Shown here: positions 41,037 through 50,529 of the stretch, in pieces
Layout of the letters: each line of letters starts with the position of its first letter
How positions within the stretch are numbered: the stretch's first letter is position 1
NCBI RefSeq assembly: GCF_002051585.1
Contig: NZ_MZGX01000028.1
Location: 1 to 64,000, forward strand
DNA length: 64,000 nucleotides
DNA from: Ruminiclostridium hungatei
GTDB lineage: Bacteria; Bacillota; Clostridia; Acetivibrionales; DSM-1351
Direction: 5' to 3'
Notes under the pieces: generated by a model
Databases searched by the model: none
Seen by the model: the letters and a program-made list of their open reading frames with translations, nothing else
Told to the model about the DNA's origin: nothing
Program-made: the position numbers and the translations under genes

Positions 41037-42965
41037 TTAAATAGTTATGTCTATACTGCTTGAACTTTTGAGAAATTCCTTTTTTGCTTCAGTTTCAAAA
41101 TTAACTATGCTTATTGGCTCGTCCATAAGGCGGTATGTATAGTCCACCAGTCTGAAGCCCTTTTCCAGGAGGCTGTTGTAAAGCATTTTATGATTGTCCC
41201 TGAGCAAGGGGAAAACCTCACTGTTTTCAAGTCTGAAATTAGTGCTTATATTTCTTCTGCTCACGCTCAACAATGTATCTACCCTGCCCAGATTATCCGT
41301 ATCCAGAGAAATGAGTACAGTCATATTTTCGGGATCGAGCTTTTTATTTTTGGAACCCTTTTTCAGCATATACAGTTCACCGGTGGTATTCCGGTCAAAT
41401 ATGCTCAGTGGAAGCTGCACATAGGAACTGTAATTGTTCAGTTGGTTTATAAAATTAATATTGCTTTCCAGATTGCTGACAACTGCTGCTGCGGCTTCAC
41501 GCATTGTTTGAGGCAGTTGAGGCAGACCGTTTTTTAATATGTGCAGCAAACTGTCCATCTCTTTATAAAGCCTTACAGGATTGATTTCATCACTGGCTTC
41601 CGAGACTCTGATATGCAGGTTGGTCAGACCGTGCACGGCAGCTTCAAAGACTCTTTTCTCTCCCGCAAGCTGTCCGGCGGTCTTCATTTCTTCCAGAGAC
41701 AGCTTGCCTGAGTTCATAAGCAATACCAGCTCCCTGTCAAAGGCCTTTAATAGAGTAAAATCGCTTTCGCCGGGGGGGGCTTCTCCTTTAAGCATGCGCA
41801 GCAGAGTAGCTGCCTGTTTTTTTATGACTTCATCCGTTAGCTGTATATCAACAGGTATTGAACCTGGCGTATTGGCCAAAGGCTGCCGGATAGTACCTTT
41901 TTCGGTATTGGCAGCAGGCACGGCCTCGTCAGGGACACTTTTTGCCCCCTGTGCAGTCTGTTCGGCTTGCACAGCAGCCGAAGCTTGAGCAGTAGCTGAC
42001 ACTTCAGCAGGCTGATCAGTTTTGGCAGGTTGCGTGCCTTGGGCAGCTTGTGCAGTCTGAGCAGACCCGGCAGTATTTAATTTATTGTCTTGAAAAACTT
42101 CTGCCATGCCCCCCCTGCCACTCACATTGACGCTATTGCCGCTGTTGTTTTTTAGGGCGGCAGCACCGCCGTCCGGTGCATTATTTCCGGTTTTTATTTC
42201 TGTCCCGGCAGCCCCTCCCGCAATATCAGCTATCTTCCCAGGTGCGGCAGCAGAACCCGGAAGTGAACCGGCCATGCTGCCGTCGCCCGCAAGCCGGGCT
42301 GCCACCTTTTGCACCAGCTTGGCCAGTTCGGGCAGTTGATGCGACTGGGAAGCCTGTCCGGAGTTTTCCCTGGCTTGAGTTTCCAGGAGTTTCACAAGCC
42401 GGGAAATATCTTCTCCAAGCTTCAGTCTTCCCGCCAGAAGACTTTTAAGCTTATCTATGCTGTTGGCATCGTCTGAAAGTCTGGAGGCTGTGAGAAATGC
42501 TGCCGTATCTGCTTTAAGACTGGGATCACTTTTCAGCAATCCTGTCATTTTTTCCATACTTTCCGCCGTCAAGTTCACATTTTGCTCTGTCAGTGCCAGG
42601 GCAATCCGGATATTCTGTTCAGACAGCGGAAGCTTCAGTGAGACAAGCTGATTTTTAACATTTTCAAGCACCTTGTCCCCCTGGGGCAAAAGAGCCTTCT
42701 CCGAAACCTCAAAAGCAGGTTTGCCGTCAATTGTACCTTTGAAGGTGAGATTGACAAATTCTCCTTCGGCAGCTTCAACCGGCCCATTTGCAGCAGCAGA
42801 CAGGACGGTGCCGTCAGAAAGCCTTAAAGTCAAATCATTTCCTGAATTCTCAAGAAGCTGCACTCTTATATTGTCTCCCGGCTTCAGTCTGCTCACTATA
42901 TCCGAAGTGCCGTTTGCCGTACCGGCTGCTGTTGGTACAAATCCGTCTATTCGCAAAGGCTTCAC
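41037..42965 (-). CDS. YlqG-like protein (FliK-like architecture)
   Basis: A 642-aa protein. The N-terminal part (about 1-240) is helical with a beta domain (LKPGDNIRVQLLENSGNDLTLRLSDGTVLSA). The middle (about 245-385) is Ala/Gly/Gln/Thr-rich and probably disordered. The C-terminal domain (about 395-640) resembles the FliK hook-length control C-terminal fold (NMTVLISLDTDNLGRVDTLLSV, LRDNHKMLYNSLLEKGFRLVDYTYRL). Its place upstream of an FlhB C-terminal homologue fits the ylqG-ylqH pair of Bacillus, whose function is unknown. It starts with GTG. Confidence 0.75.
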   Translation of the reverse strand: MKPLRIDGFVPTAAGTANGTSDIVSRLKPGDNIRVQLLENSGNDLTLRLSDGTVLSAAANGPVEAAEGEFVNLTFKGTIDGKPAFEVSEKALLPQGDKVLENVKNQLVSLKLPLSEQNIRIALALTEQNVNLTAESMEKMTGLLKSDPSLKADTAAFLTASRLSDDANSIDKLKSLLAGRLKLGEDISRLVKLLETQARENSGQASQSHQLPELAKLVQKVAARLAGDGSMAGSLPGSAAAPGKIADIAGGAAGTEIKTGNNAPDGGAAALKNNSGNSVNVSGRGGMAEVFQDNKLNTAGSAQTAQAAQGTQPAKTDQPAEVSATAQASAAVQAEQTAQGAKSVPDEAVPAANTEKGTIRQPLANTPGSIPVDIQLTDEVIKKQAATLLRMLKGEAPPGESDFTLLKAFDRELVLLMNSGKLSLEEMKTAGQLAGEKRVFEAAVHGLTNLHIRVSEASDEINPVRLYKEMDSLLHILKNGLPQLPQTMREAAAAVVSNLESNINFINQLNNYSSYVQLPLSIFDRNTTGELYMLKKGSKNKKLDPENMTVLISLDTDNLGRVDTLLSVSRRNISTNFRLENSEVFPLLRDNHKMLYNSLLEKGFRLVDYTYRLMDEPISIVNFETEAKKEFLKSSSSIDITI

Positions 42966-43057
42966 CTCATTTCCATTCTCAAGTACCGCAATACTTATGA
43001 TATCAACAAGCTCATAATAGTAAAGAATATATAATTACATAAGTTCTTATACAGGTA

Positions 43058-43681
43058 CTATATTTTTTCAAAATAGTCGGTACCATTTGAGCATATGGGA
43101 CAAACATAACCCTCGGGCAAATTGTCTTTTTCTTCAATGTAGCCGCAAACGGTGCATCTGTAACCTGACTTTTTGTTTTCAGGCTGGTAGGAGGGTGCAT
43201 TTGCCGGTGTGGTACCCTTCTTTGTCTGATGATAGTATTCATAAGTCATAACCGGAATGTCAGACAATATTTCTGCTTCCTCCACCTGACCTATAAAGAG
43301 ATAATGGCTGCCCACATCTACAGCTTCAAGTACCTTGCAGCTAAATCTTGCGCACATGTCTTCTGCCAGATATTTGACACCGGAATCGTCAAGTCTGGGG
43401 TTGAACTTCTCAAATTTATCCCCTTCTCTTCCGGATTTGAAGCCGAATTCTGCAATAACATTCATGTCAACCGCCTGACTGATGACTGTTGCTGTAAAGC
43501 GTCCGGAATTCTTTATGATTTCAGTAGTATAATTATTTTTTGACAATGCCGCCGTAAGCTTTGCGGGACTTGCCGAAACCTGGGTTATAGTGTTGGAGAT
43601 GCATCCGTTCTGCTTTCCGTTGTAGGAAGCTGAAATAAGGTATAAACCGTAGCTGATCTTGTAAAGTGATTTTGAATCCAT
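43058..43681 (-). CDS. Flavin reductase-rubredoxin fusion (high molecular weight rubredoxin)
   Basis: A 207-aa protein with an FMN-binding flavin reductase-like domain (about 1-150, CISNTITQVSASPAKLTAALSKNNYTTEII) and a C-terminal rubredoxin domain with two CxxC motifs (YRCTVCGYIEE, YVCPICSNGTDYFE). Such Hrb proteins pass electrons from NAD(P)H to flavodiiron proteins in oxygen or NO detoxification. I start at MDSKSLYK, after AAAGGAG. It is monocistronic. Confidence 0.92.
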   Translation of the reverse strand: MDSKSLYKISYGLYLISASYNGKQNGCISNTITQVSASPAKLTAALSKNNYTTEIIKNSGRFTATVISQAVDMNVIAEFGFKSGREGDKFEKFNPRLDDSGVKYLAEDMCARFSCKVLEAVDVGSHYLFIGQVEEAEILSDIPVMTYEYYHQTKKGTTPANAPSYQPENKKSGYRCTVCGYIEEKDNLPEGYVCPICSNGTDYFEKI

Positions 43682-43830
43682 GTATAATCTCCTTTTTCTT
43701 TTAGCCTTTGTTACCTCAAAAACCAATAAATCATATAAATTTTTCAAAGCTTAATCTATGTATCGGACAAAGGCCAGATTTCTTTATACATAAAACAAAC
43801 TCTTTAGTAATAAAGGTATAATGTAATAAT

Positions 43831-44065
43831 TTAACCTGTAGTGCTGATTAAAAATGTGGTAACAGTCAGAAAATTCTACTCACTCCCGGACGAGCTTCAA
43901 ATAAATGCTTGTATATAACGCTTTGGCGAAATTGCATACCTTCCAGCATGCTTTTTCAGCCGTCGCAGCATGCTTTTAATCATACTGCGCATTTCTTTAA
44001 AGTCGTCCCCCCGGGACTTGCAAACTTGTCTCTTAAAGACTTTATCAACTGGCACTACAGGTTAA
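43831..44065. repeat. Structured intergenic element B with 14-bp inverted repeats
   Basis: TTAACCTGTAGTGC (43831) and its exact complement (44052-44065) enclose a 235-base stretch with internal hairpins, including AAGTC...GACTT around CCCCCCGGG and a duplicated CAGCATGCTTTT. It has no coding frame. It does not share the core of elements A and C. Function unknown. Confidence 0.45.
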
Positions 44066-44210
44066 TTTAACAAGCAGGTATATTGTTCTATTTATGCGTG
44101 TCGAATTTTGTACCAAATTGACTTTTAATAGATTTTAATGTATATTTTTAGGTAATAAACACCCATATTATGGTATGTTTAAATCTATCCTAAGACAAGG
44201 AGTACTTTTA

Positions 44211-44963
44211 ATGAAGAACACAAAAAGATTGCTATTAACGATTACATCTGCTATCGTAGTATTTTCACTGGGAGCAGGCGCGGCTACCGCATCCACCGCA
44301 ATAAAAGCTGCACTGAACAAAGTGCTTGCAATTACAGTTGATGGTGAGGCTTTTCAGCCAAAAGACAGCAAGGGCAACAGATTGTATCCAATAGTATATA
44401 ATGGTGTTACATACGTTCCCGCTACCGCTTTTGCAAATGCATTGGGAGCTGAAGCTGCATATGTAAGCAAAGGAAACGGAACCATAGCAATAACAAGCGG
44501 AATTGATGCTACTCCTACGGAAGACATGAATTCTTCAGGCGGAAATACTTCGTCAAACTCAAATGTTTCAAATAGTGTTTCTACAGATTCAAAGCTTGTA
44601 AGCGTCGCATATGATGCCAATAAGAAGTCAACCTGGGTAAAGTTCACAGGTGTAAAGATTGAAGCTAAAACCGCTGCAGATGGCAAAAAGTACTTCCTGG
44701 TGTCAATGGATATTACAAACAGATCAAGCTCCGCTGTAGACTTTAAATCCTATGGCGACATACGCCTTATGGATAAGAATGACAATTATCTGGGAGATGC
44801 AATCCTTACCTCCGGAAAAACCAAGGCAACCTTGAAGGCCGGCGAGTCAACTACTGTGGTAAAGGCCTTTACAGCTGCTTCTGCCAATGATTTGGCATAT
44901 ATTACGTACTATCCTTTGACAGCAGCTAAAGGAGATTCTGCAAAAGTTTATATAAACAAATAA
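44211..44963 (+). CDS. Secreted stalk-domain (copper amine oxidase N-like) protein
   Basis: A 250-aa protein: signal peptide (about 1-28), a stalk/copper amine oxidase N-terminal-like domain (about 35-95, VLAITVDGEAFQPKDSKGNRLYPIVYNGVTYVPATAFANALG), a Ser/Asn linker, and a C-terminal beta-sandwich (about 125-250) like DUF4352/DUF5067 domains. Its role is probably extracellular or wall-associated. I start at MKNTKRLL after AAGGAG; no anchor motif is seen. Confidence 0.8.
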   Translation: MKNTKRLLLTITSAIVVFSLGAGAATASTAIKAALNKVLAITVDGEAFQPKDSKGNRLYPIVYNGVTYVPATAFANALGAEAAYVSKGNGTIAITSGIDATPTEDMNSSGGNTSSNSNVSNSVSTDSKLVSVAYDANKKSTWVKFTGVKIEAKTAADGKKYFLVSMDITNRSSSAVDFKSYGDIRLMDKNDNYLGDAILTSGKTKATLKAGESTTVVKAFTAASANDLAYITYYPLTAAKGDSAKVYINK

Positions 44964-45046
44964 GCTTGTTATATTCAACTGTTGGTTTAAAACAATAAAC
45001 TGAAATTTCAATGAAGAGCCAATCGCCTTGGAAGGTGGTTGGCTCT

Positions 45047-45634
45047 TCAGCCGCTGACAGCCTCATTTTGCTTTTCCAATAATTTCCGTATGGGCTCATA
45101 AGTTTTTCTATGGGCAGGACAAGGTCCATATTCACTTAGCGCCAGCATATGTTCCTTTGTCAGATAACCCTTGTTCTTTTGAAAATTATACTGGGGATAT
45201 CGGTCATGATATTGGAGCATTACACTGTCCCGTTCCACCTTTGCAAGAATCGAAGCGGCACTTATGGAAGGAATGAGATCATCCCCCTTGACCACCGTCT
45301 CTACCGGAATATTGATATCAGGTGCATGTATCCCATCCACAAAAACCTTGTCAGGCCGTATATGTAACCCTTCCACAGCACGCTTCATTGCCAGTAAGGT
45401 TGCAAAGTGCACATTCAGTTCCTCAACTTCCTCCAGGCTGGTCTTTCCAATACTCCAGCAAAGAGCCTTTTCCTTGATTTTTTCAGCAAGTTCTTCTCTT
45501 TTTCTGGGTGATAATTTCTTTGAATCCTTCAAGCCCTCTATTGGGCGTTCAGGATCAAGTATGCATGCTGCAACCCATACTCCTGAAATACAACTGCCGC
45601 GGCCAACTTCGTCAACTCCGCATTCTAAAATCAC
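45047..45634 (-). CDS. rnhB: Ribonuclease HII
   Basis: A protein of about 195 aa that cleaves RNA in RNA-DNA hybrids and at misincorporated ribonucleotides. Catalytic residues appear in GVDEVGRG (Asp, Glu), KVFVDGIHAP (Asp) and ASILAKVERD (Asp). The sequence after GVDEVGRG (SCISGVWVAACIL) departs from the usual GPLAGPVVAAAV, a divergent subtype. The start is probably GTG at 45634, five bases after GAGGGGG, rather than the longer frame from 45685. Order rplS-lepB-rbgA-rnhB follows the Firmicutes pattern. Confidence 0.9.
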   Translation of the reverse strand: MILECGVDEVGRGSCISGVWVAACILDPERPIEGLKDSKKLSPRKREELAEKIKEKALCWSIGKTSLEEVEELNVHFATLLAMKRAVEGLHIRPDKVFVDGIHAPDINIPVETVVKGDDLIPSISAASILAKVERDSVMLQYHDRYPQYNFQKNKGYLTKEHMLALSEYGPCPAHRKTYEPIRKLLEKQNEAVSG

Positions 45635-45853
45635 AGCTACCCCCTCACAGTCCTTAATTCTTAATTTTAAGTGCTTAAAACACAACTCTACAAGAGTAAT
45701 AAATATATAATATTAAATTACTGCCAGTTAGTCAATCCAAGCTGAAGTTTCAAAATATTATTGAAACTATACCGGTTGCCATATGGTCAAAAAAGGTAAT
45801 TATGTTATAATTAATATAATTCGTTTATTAAAAATATGGAGGTCTATATCCAA

Positions 45854-47362
45854 ATGATAAAAAAATACTCACTGAAGTCCCTAGGTCTTAAATTGATTAC
45901 CGGAGTTTTAACCTGTCTCATATTTTTATCAGGCCTTATGAGTCTGGAGGCAGTTGATGCGGCACAGACCGTTGATATCTCGAAGCAGGTCAAATTGAAA
46001 TGGATCGTCATTGGACTGGGAGATCAGGCAGATAAAAAATTGGTAGAAAGCTCCATAAACAAATATCTTAAGGATAAAATAAATGCAGTGCTTGATATTA
46101 CAACCTTCTCCTGGGGGGAATTTGACCAGAGGATGAACATATATATTGCTGCCGGAGAGCAGTATGATATTAATTTCACCTCAAGCTGGACCACCAACTA
46201 TAGAAAAATGTCTGAAATGAATGTATATAAGGACTTGACCGGCATGCTGGATAAATATGCCCCGAAAACCAAGGCACTGCTGGGAGACAAGATATTAAAG
46301 AGTGCCGGGGTAAATGGAAGAATATATGCTTTACCGGTTTATAACTACAATATTGTTAACAGCTATGGAATATTATTAAACAAAAAGCTGGTGGAAAAGT
46401 ACAAAATTGATACAGCTAAAATTACAAAGCTTCAGGATATGGAACCTTACTTGAAAAAAATCAAAGCAAGCGAATCCGGTATCGCAGGCTTCTATCCCTT
46501 TGATTCCTACCTCTCCGGGACTATAATCAACACATTAAATTATGACAGGCTCTTATATAATTCACCGGCAGCGGTAAAAAGGGACGGGAAAAGCACTGCG
46601 GTAGTAAATTTATATGAAACCGGTGATGCAAAAGCGCTCTTCACAATGATGAATAAATGGTATAAAGCCGGTTATATTCCAAAGTCGGCAGAAGCGACAC
46701 AAAATTATTATGATAATAATAAATCAAAAATTTTTGCCATGTATTCCAGTATCACTCCCACAAAATCGGAGGAATTTTTGAATAGTTATAGTATTGATAT
46801 GGTTCCTGTAATACTTAACAAGCCTTCTATCACCACCGAAAGCGTCTCAGGTGCCATGCATGCAATATCGGCCATGTGCAAAAATCCCGAAAGGGCTTTG
46901 ATGCTGCTGGAGCTGGTGAATACCGATCCCAAGCTTTCAAACTTGATCAACTATGGAGTTGAGGAAATTCATTATAAAAAAACGGGTACCAATTCTATTT
47001 CACAAACATCCAGAGGTATGGAAAAGTATAATCCCGGTTCACCCTGGGTGTTCGGTAACCAGACTATTACCTATCCCCTTCCGGGATATACCTCAAAGGC
47101 CGTGGCAATTTTGAAGGACAATGTAAAAAATGCAGTTGCATCGCCTCTGGCAGGCTTTACTTTCGATTCACAGCCGGTAGCTGCGGAAATAACAAAGACA
47201 TATTCCATAACAGACAAATATATCAATGACCTGTGCATAGGCAAAGTCAACCCCACTGAAAATTTGAACAAAATGAATACCGAACTGAAAAAAGGCGGTG
47301 TTCAGAAAATATTTACTGAAATGCAACTACAGGTGGACAGGTTTGTAAAAAACGGAAGATAG
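45854..47362 (+). CDS. Extracellular solute-binding protein of an ABC sugar transporter (orphan)
   Basis: A 502-aa family 1 solute-binding protein with a C-terminal DUF3502-like region. It has a signal-peptide-like N-terminus (about 1-37, ending VDAAQT) but no lipobox Cys. Family features include the YALPVYNYNIVNSYGILLNKKL segment and the EITKTYSITDKYINDL helix. No permease genes are adjacent, and it is inserted between rnhB and rbgA on the opposite strand, so it looks like a later insertion into the conserved gene row. The start follows TGGAGG. Confidence 0.83.
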   Translation: MIKKYSLKSLGLKLITGVLTCLIFLSGLMSLEAVDAAQTVDISKQVKLKWIVIGLGDQADKKLVESSINKYLKDKINAVLDITTFSWGEFDQRMNIYIAAGEQYDINFTSSWTTNYRKMSEMNVYKDLTGMLDKYAPKTKALLGDKILKSAGVNGRIYALPVYNYNIVNSYGILLNKKLVEKYKIDTAKITKLQDMEPYLKKIKASESGIAGFYPFDSYLSGTIINTLNYDRLLYNSPAAVKRDGKSTAVVNLYETGDAKALFTMMNKWYKAGYIPKSAEATQNYYDNNKSKIFAMYSSITPTKSEEFLNSYSIDMVPVILNKPSITTESVSGAMHAISAMCKNPERALMLLELVNTDPKLSNLINYGVEEIHYKKTGTNSISQTSRGMEKYNPGSPWVFGNQTITYPLPGYTSKAVAILKDNVKNAVASPLAGFTFDSQPVAAEITKTYSITDKYINDLCIGKVNPTENLNKMNTELKKGGVQKIFTEMQLQVDRFVKNGR

Positions 47363-47389
47363 GGAAGATAGAAATATAAGCTTCAACTA

Positions 47390-47447
47390 AAAAAGCCTCA
47401 TCACAGGTAATTTTATCATAAAATCAACCTGTGATGAGGCTTTACTT
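47390..47447. terminator. Bidirectional intrinsic terminator
   Basis: AAGCCTCATCACAGGT pairs with ACCTGTGATGAGGCTT, a 16-bp stem with a loop of about 20 bases and T-rich tails on both strands, between the solute-binding protein gene and rbgA. Confidence 0.85.
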
Positions 47448-47452
47448 TTTAT

Positions 47453-48340
47453 TTATGTGGGAGTGCCGGTCAGGGTGTCTTCCCTGTCTCCGGGCCTTTC
47501 CAGCGTTATTCGTCCAATTTTTCCTCCACGGAATTCATCCAGAACTATTGCAGATATCCTGGAATAGTCAATCTGCCCCTTTGAAACAATACAGCCTCTT
47601 TTTCTTGCCACAGTCTCCAGCAGCTCCAAAGGCTCCATACTGATGATACTGTCAGGCTCAAGCTTGAACCTGGTGCACAATTCTGCCGGATATGCTCTTG
47701 AGAGCCTTACCAGCAGTTCCATTGCAACCTCGCTGATATCCATTATGTCGTCCTTTATTGCCCCGGTAAAAGCCAGGTTCATTCCCACTTCCAGATCTTC
47801 AAACTTCGGCCACAATATTCCCGGAGTATCCAGCAGCTCCATTTCAGAGTTTATTCTTATCCACTGCTTCCCTCTTGTTACACCGGGTCTGTCACCTGTA
47901 ACAGCAGTAGCTTTGCCTACGATTTTGTTTATGAAAGAGGATTTTCCCACATTGGGTATACCTACCACCATGGTTCTTACAGGTGTGAAAAGCTTGCCTT
48001 TTGCTCTGTCTCTTTCAATCTTTTCAGACATAAGTTCCCTGGCTCTGCTCTTTACCTCATTCAAACCTTTGCCGTTAATAGAATTTATGAGGATACATCT
48101 TATGCCCTGACTGGCATACCACTGCACCCAGTGTTTTGATATCTGTTCGTCCGCAAGGTCTGATTTATTAAAAGCCACAAGCCGCGGCTTGTTGTTCACC
48201 AGGGAATTGATTTCGGGATTTCTGCTGCTGAAAGGAATTCTTGCATCCAGCAGTTCTATTATTACATCTACAAGCTTTAAATTTTCAGCTATAAGTCTTC
48301 TGGTTTTTGCCATATGGCCGGGAAACCATTGAATATTCAT
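47453..48340 (-). CDS. rbgA: Ribosome biogenesis GTPase A (YlqF)
   Basis: A 295-aa circularly permuted GTPase acting late in 50S subunit assembly. Motifs occur in permuted order: G4 NKSD (about 59), G5 SINGKG, then G1 GIPNVGKSSF (about 128) and G3 DTPG. N-terminal IQWFPGHMAKTRR is diagnostic. It lies downstream of lepB and rplS. Confidence 0.95.
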   Translation of the reverse strand: MNIQWFPGHMAKTRRLIAENLKLVDVIIELLDARIPFSSRNPEINSLVNNKPRLVAFNKSDLADEQISKHWVQWYASQGIRCILINSINGKGLNEVKSRARELMSEKIERDRAKGKLFTPVRTMVVGIPNVGKSSFINKIVGKATAVTGDRPGVTRGKQWIRINSEMELLDTPGILWPKFEDLEVGMNLAFTGAIKDDIMDISEVAMELLVRLSRAYPAELCTRFKLEPDSIISMEPLELLETVARKRGCIVSKGQIDYSRISAIVLDEFRGGKIGRITLERPGDREDTLTGTPT

Positions 48341-48452
48341 TAAATTCTCCTTAGTATCAACTGCAGCTTTTACAGTTGGATTATAAACATTATCTGTTAC
48401 TATTGCAGTTATTTATTAAATTATAAAGCCTTATACATGATACATGCCCCTC

Positions 48453-49124
48453 TTATAAACCGCCCATTTTTGACAACGGCCAGATTCTCACCACAGCCCT
48501 TCCAATAACGGCATCCCTGTCAATAGGCCCTATCTGTCTGGAATCCAGGCTTTGCTCACGGTTATCCCCCATTACAAATATCTTGTCCTCCGGAACGGTA
48601 AAAGGAAGCTCCATGCCATGTGAATCCGTAACACCCTGAGTCTTGACATAGGTTTCATCCAGTTTCTTGAACTCTGCTTCACCGGCAGCTTTTCTGTAAA
48701 CATAACCTTCTCTTATATCTATCTGATCCCCGGGAAGGCCTATAACTCTCTTTATATAGTCCACCTCACCGGGATTTCTTATGGGCAGGTATTTGAAAAC
48801 TCCCTGGAATTGACCTTCTTCATGCATAAATACTATAATATCCCCGTGTTTCGGCTGGCTGAAAAAGTATCCCGTCTTGTATACTATAACATTGTGACCT
48901 TCAAAAAGAGTGCTTTCCATAGATACCATATTGACCTTATAGGTTGAAAAACCAAAGGCCTTTATCAGCATTGAAATAATAATTGCAGCAACAATTACAA
49001 GACACCATTCAAAAATTTCCTTTTTTACGGAACTTTTCTTTTTTGTTTCTTTATTTAAAACCTGCTTTTCCTTGCCCTCATCCAATATCTTTTCTTTGCT
49101 GTCCTCAAAGTTCTGACCATCCAT
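48453..49124 (-). CDS. lepB: Signal peptidase I
   Basis: A 223-aa type I signal peptidase: charged N-terminus, one membrane helix (about 34-54), the catalytic Ser segment (NMVSMESTLFEGHNV), the Lys segment (YIKRVIGLPGDQIDI), and the C-terminal FVMGDNREQSLDSRQIGPI box. It cleaves secretory signal peptides at the outer face of the membrane. GAGGTG precedes the ATG. Confidence 0.95.
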   Translation of the reverse strand: MDGQNFEDSKEKILDEGKEKQVLNKETKKKSSVKKEIFEWCLVIVAAIIISMLIKAFGFSTYKVNMVSMESTLFEGHNVIVYKTGYFFSQPKHGDIIVFMHEEGQFQGVFKYLPIRNPGEVDYIKRVIGLPGDQIDIREGYVYRKAAGEAEFKKLDETYVKTQGVTDSHGMELPFTVPEDKIFVMGDNREQSLDSRQIGPIDRDAVIGRAVVRIWPLSKMGGL

Positions 49125-49300
49125 AGGAAAATCACCTCATTATCAATTTTGTTAAGATTTAAGCCAATAAAATAATTACTCAAGCCGTTTCTATTATATA
49201 TAATTATTTATAATTATACAAATTACATTTATTTGACACTATTGGCAACACCTTTCACGGTTCTGCCGGCTATGCATGGGCAGGCTGCTGCAAACTAAAA

Positions 49301-49328
49301 ACCTAGAGACCGAAGCCTCTAGGTTTTT
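49301..49328. terminator. Intrinsic terminator after rplS
   Basis: ACCTAGAG and CTCTAGGT form an 8-bp stem with T runs on both sides; on the minus strand it ends the rplS transcript. Confidence 0.8.
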
Positions 49329-49359
49329 TTGTTGTGTGCCCTTAAAGGACACGTATGAC

Positions 49360-49710
49360 TTATTTCGTTTGAAGTCTTTCCTTAACTTTTGCAGCCTTAC
49401 CAACTCTGTCGCGGAGATAGTAAAGTTTAGCCCTTCTGACAACACCTTTTCTTACTACATCGATATGATCGATTCTTGGTGAGTTAACAGGGAATATTCT
49501 TTCAACTCCAACACCATAAGATACTCTTCTTACAGTGAAAGTTTCCTTTAAACCGGAACCCTTCAATGCTATAACAGTACCTTCGAAAACCTGGATTCTT
49601 TCCCTGGTTCCTTCCTTGATCTTTGCATGAACCTTAATAAAATCACCAATTTCCAATTTCGGAAGGTCAGTTCTTATCTGTTCATTTTCAATTGATTTCA
49701 ATATATCCAT
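49360..49710 (-). CDS. rplS: 50S ribosomal protein L19
   Basis: A 116-aa ribosomal protein: [23 protein letters not shown], then [40 protein letters not shown] and [20 protein letters not shown] start at MDILKS, preceded by GGAGG, not the longer frame to 49752. The usual upstream rimM-trmD genes are absent here; dcd lies upstream instead. Confidence 0.97.
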   Translation of the reverse strand: MDILKSIENEQIRTDLPKLEIGDFIKVHAKIKEGTRERIQVFEGTVIALKGSGLKETFTVRRVSYGVGVERIFPVNSPRIDHIDVVRKGVVRRAKLYYLRDRVGKAAKVKERLQTK

Positions 49711-49886
49711 TCTTGATTTCCTCCTTCCTCTCCTAGACGTTCGTGCATCCAATGAAACTATTGTTCAACGTAAATGACAACTCAATAAAGTGAAGTCATT
49801 TCCTGTGCAGAGGACCATCCGTATTACACACGCAGAATATTATAACACAACAACAAACCTGCTGTAAAGTATAATTTTTATAAGCC

Positions 49887-50417
49887 TCAGAGCTGTTTCT
49901 TTTCAAAATCCTTGTACAGCAGGCTGGGTTGTATCCCTGTGTTGTTCTGATACTTTCCGCTGCTGTATTTATCATATTCCCCTTCAATGGAGTGGTAATA
50001 AATCTGACAGATTTCAATGCCGGGATACACCTTTATAGGCTGAATGCAGTAAATCTCAAGAGTCCAATAGCCTGAAAAACCCACATCACCAAATCCTGCC
50101 GTTACATGGATGAACAAGCCCAGTCTTCCGATGGAGGATCTGCCCTCCAGCATCGGCACATGATTTACCGTCCTTGTATATTCCTTTGTCCTGCCCAGAT
50201 AGAGCTTATTGGGTTCAAGTATGAGACCTTCTTCAGGAATTACCAGGCTTTTTGCCTTGTTTTCCTTTTTCATGTCAAGAAGTGTATCCTCATAAACCAA
50301 TAATTCATTGTGCAGCCTTAAATTATAGCTGTTCGGATTCAACTGCTCCGGGTTGAACGGATCTATAAAAATTTCCCTGTCCAATTTTTTCCGTATTTCC
50401 TTGCCTGATAAAATCAT
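49887..50417 (-). CDS. dcd: dCTP deaminase
   Basis: A 176-aa protein converting dCTP to dUTP for thymidylate synthesis. NPNSYNLRLH, the signature EGRSSIGRLGLFIHVTAGFGDVGFSGYWTLEI with its catalytic Glu/Arg/Ser region, and a C-terminal tail are present. I start at MILSGKEI after TGGGGGG; the longer frame has no binding site. Confidence 0.94.
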   Translation of the reverse strand: MILSGKEIRKKLDREIFIDPFNPEQLNPNSYNLRLHNELLVYEDTLLDMKKENKAKSLVIPEEGLILEPNKLYLGRTKEYTRTVNHVPMLEGRSSIGRLGLFIHVTAGFGDVGFSGYWTLEIYCIQPIKVYPGIEICQIYYHSIEGEYDKYSSGKYQNNTGIQPSLLYKDFEKKQL

Positions 50418-50529
50418 TTGTATCCCCCCAGTATTCAAATAAGCGATAATCGTATAATACTCCGGTCTGCAGCCCATCTTAAAACCGGTACTTTTAAGTA
50501 TATCACTAATGGAGTATTGTGAGAATATT

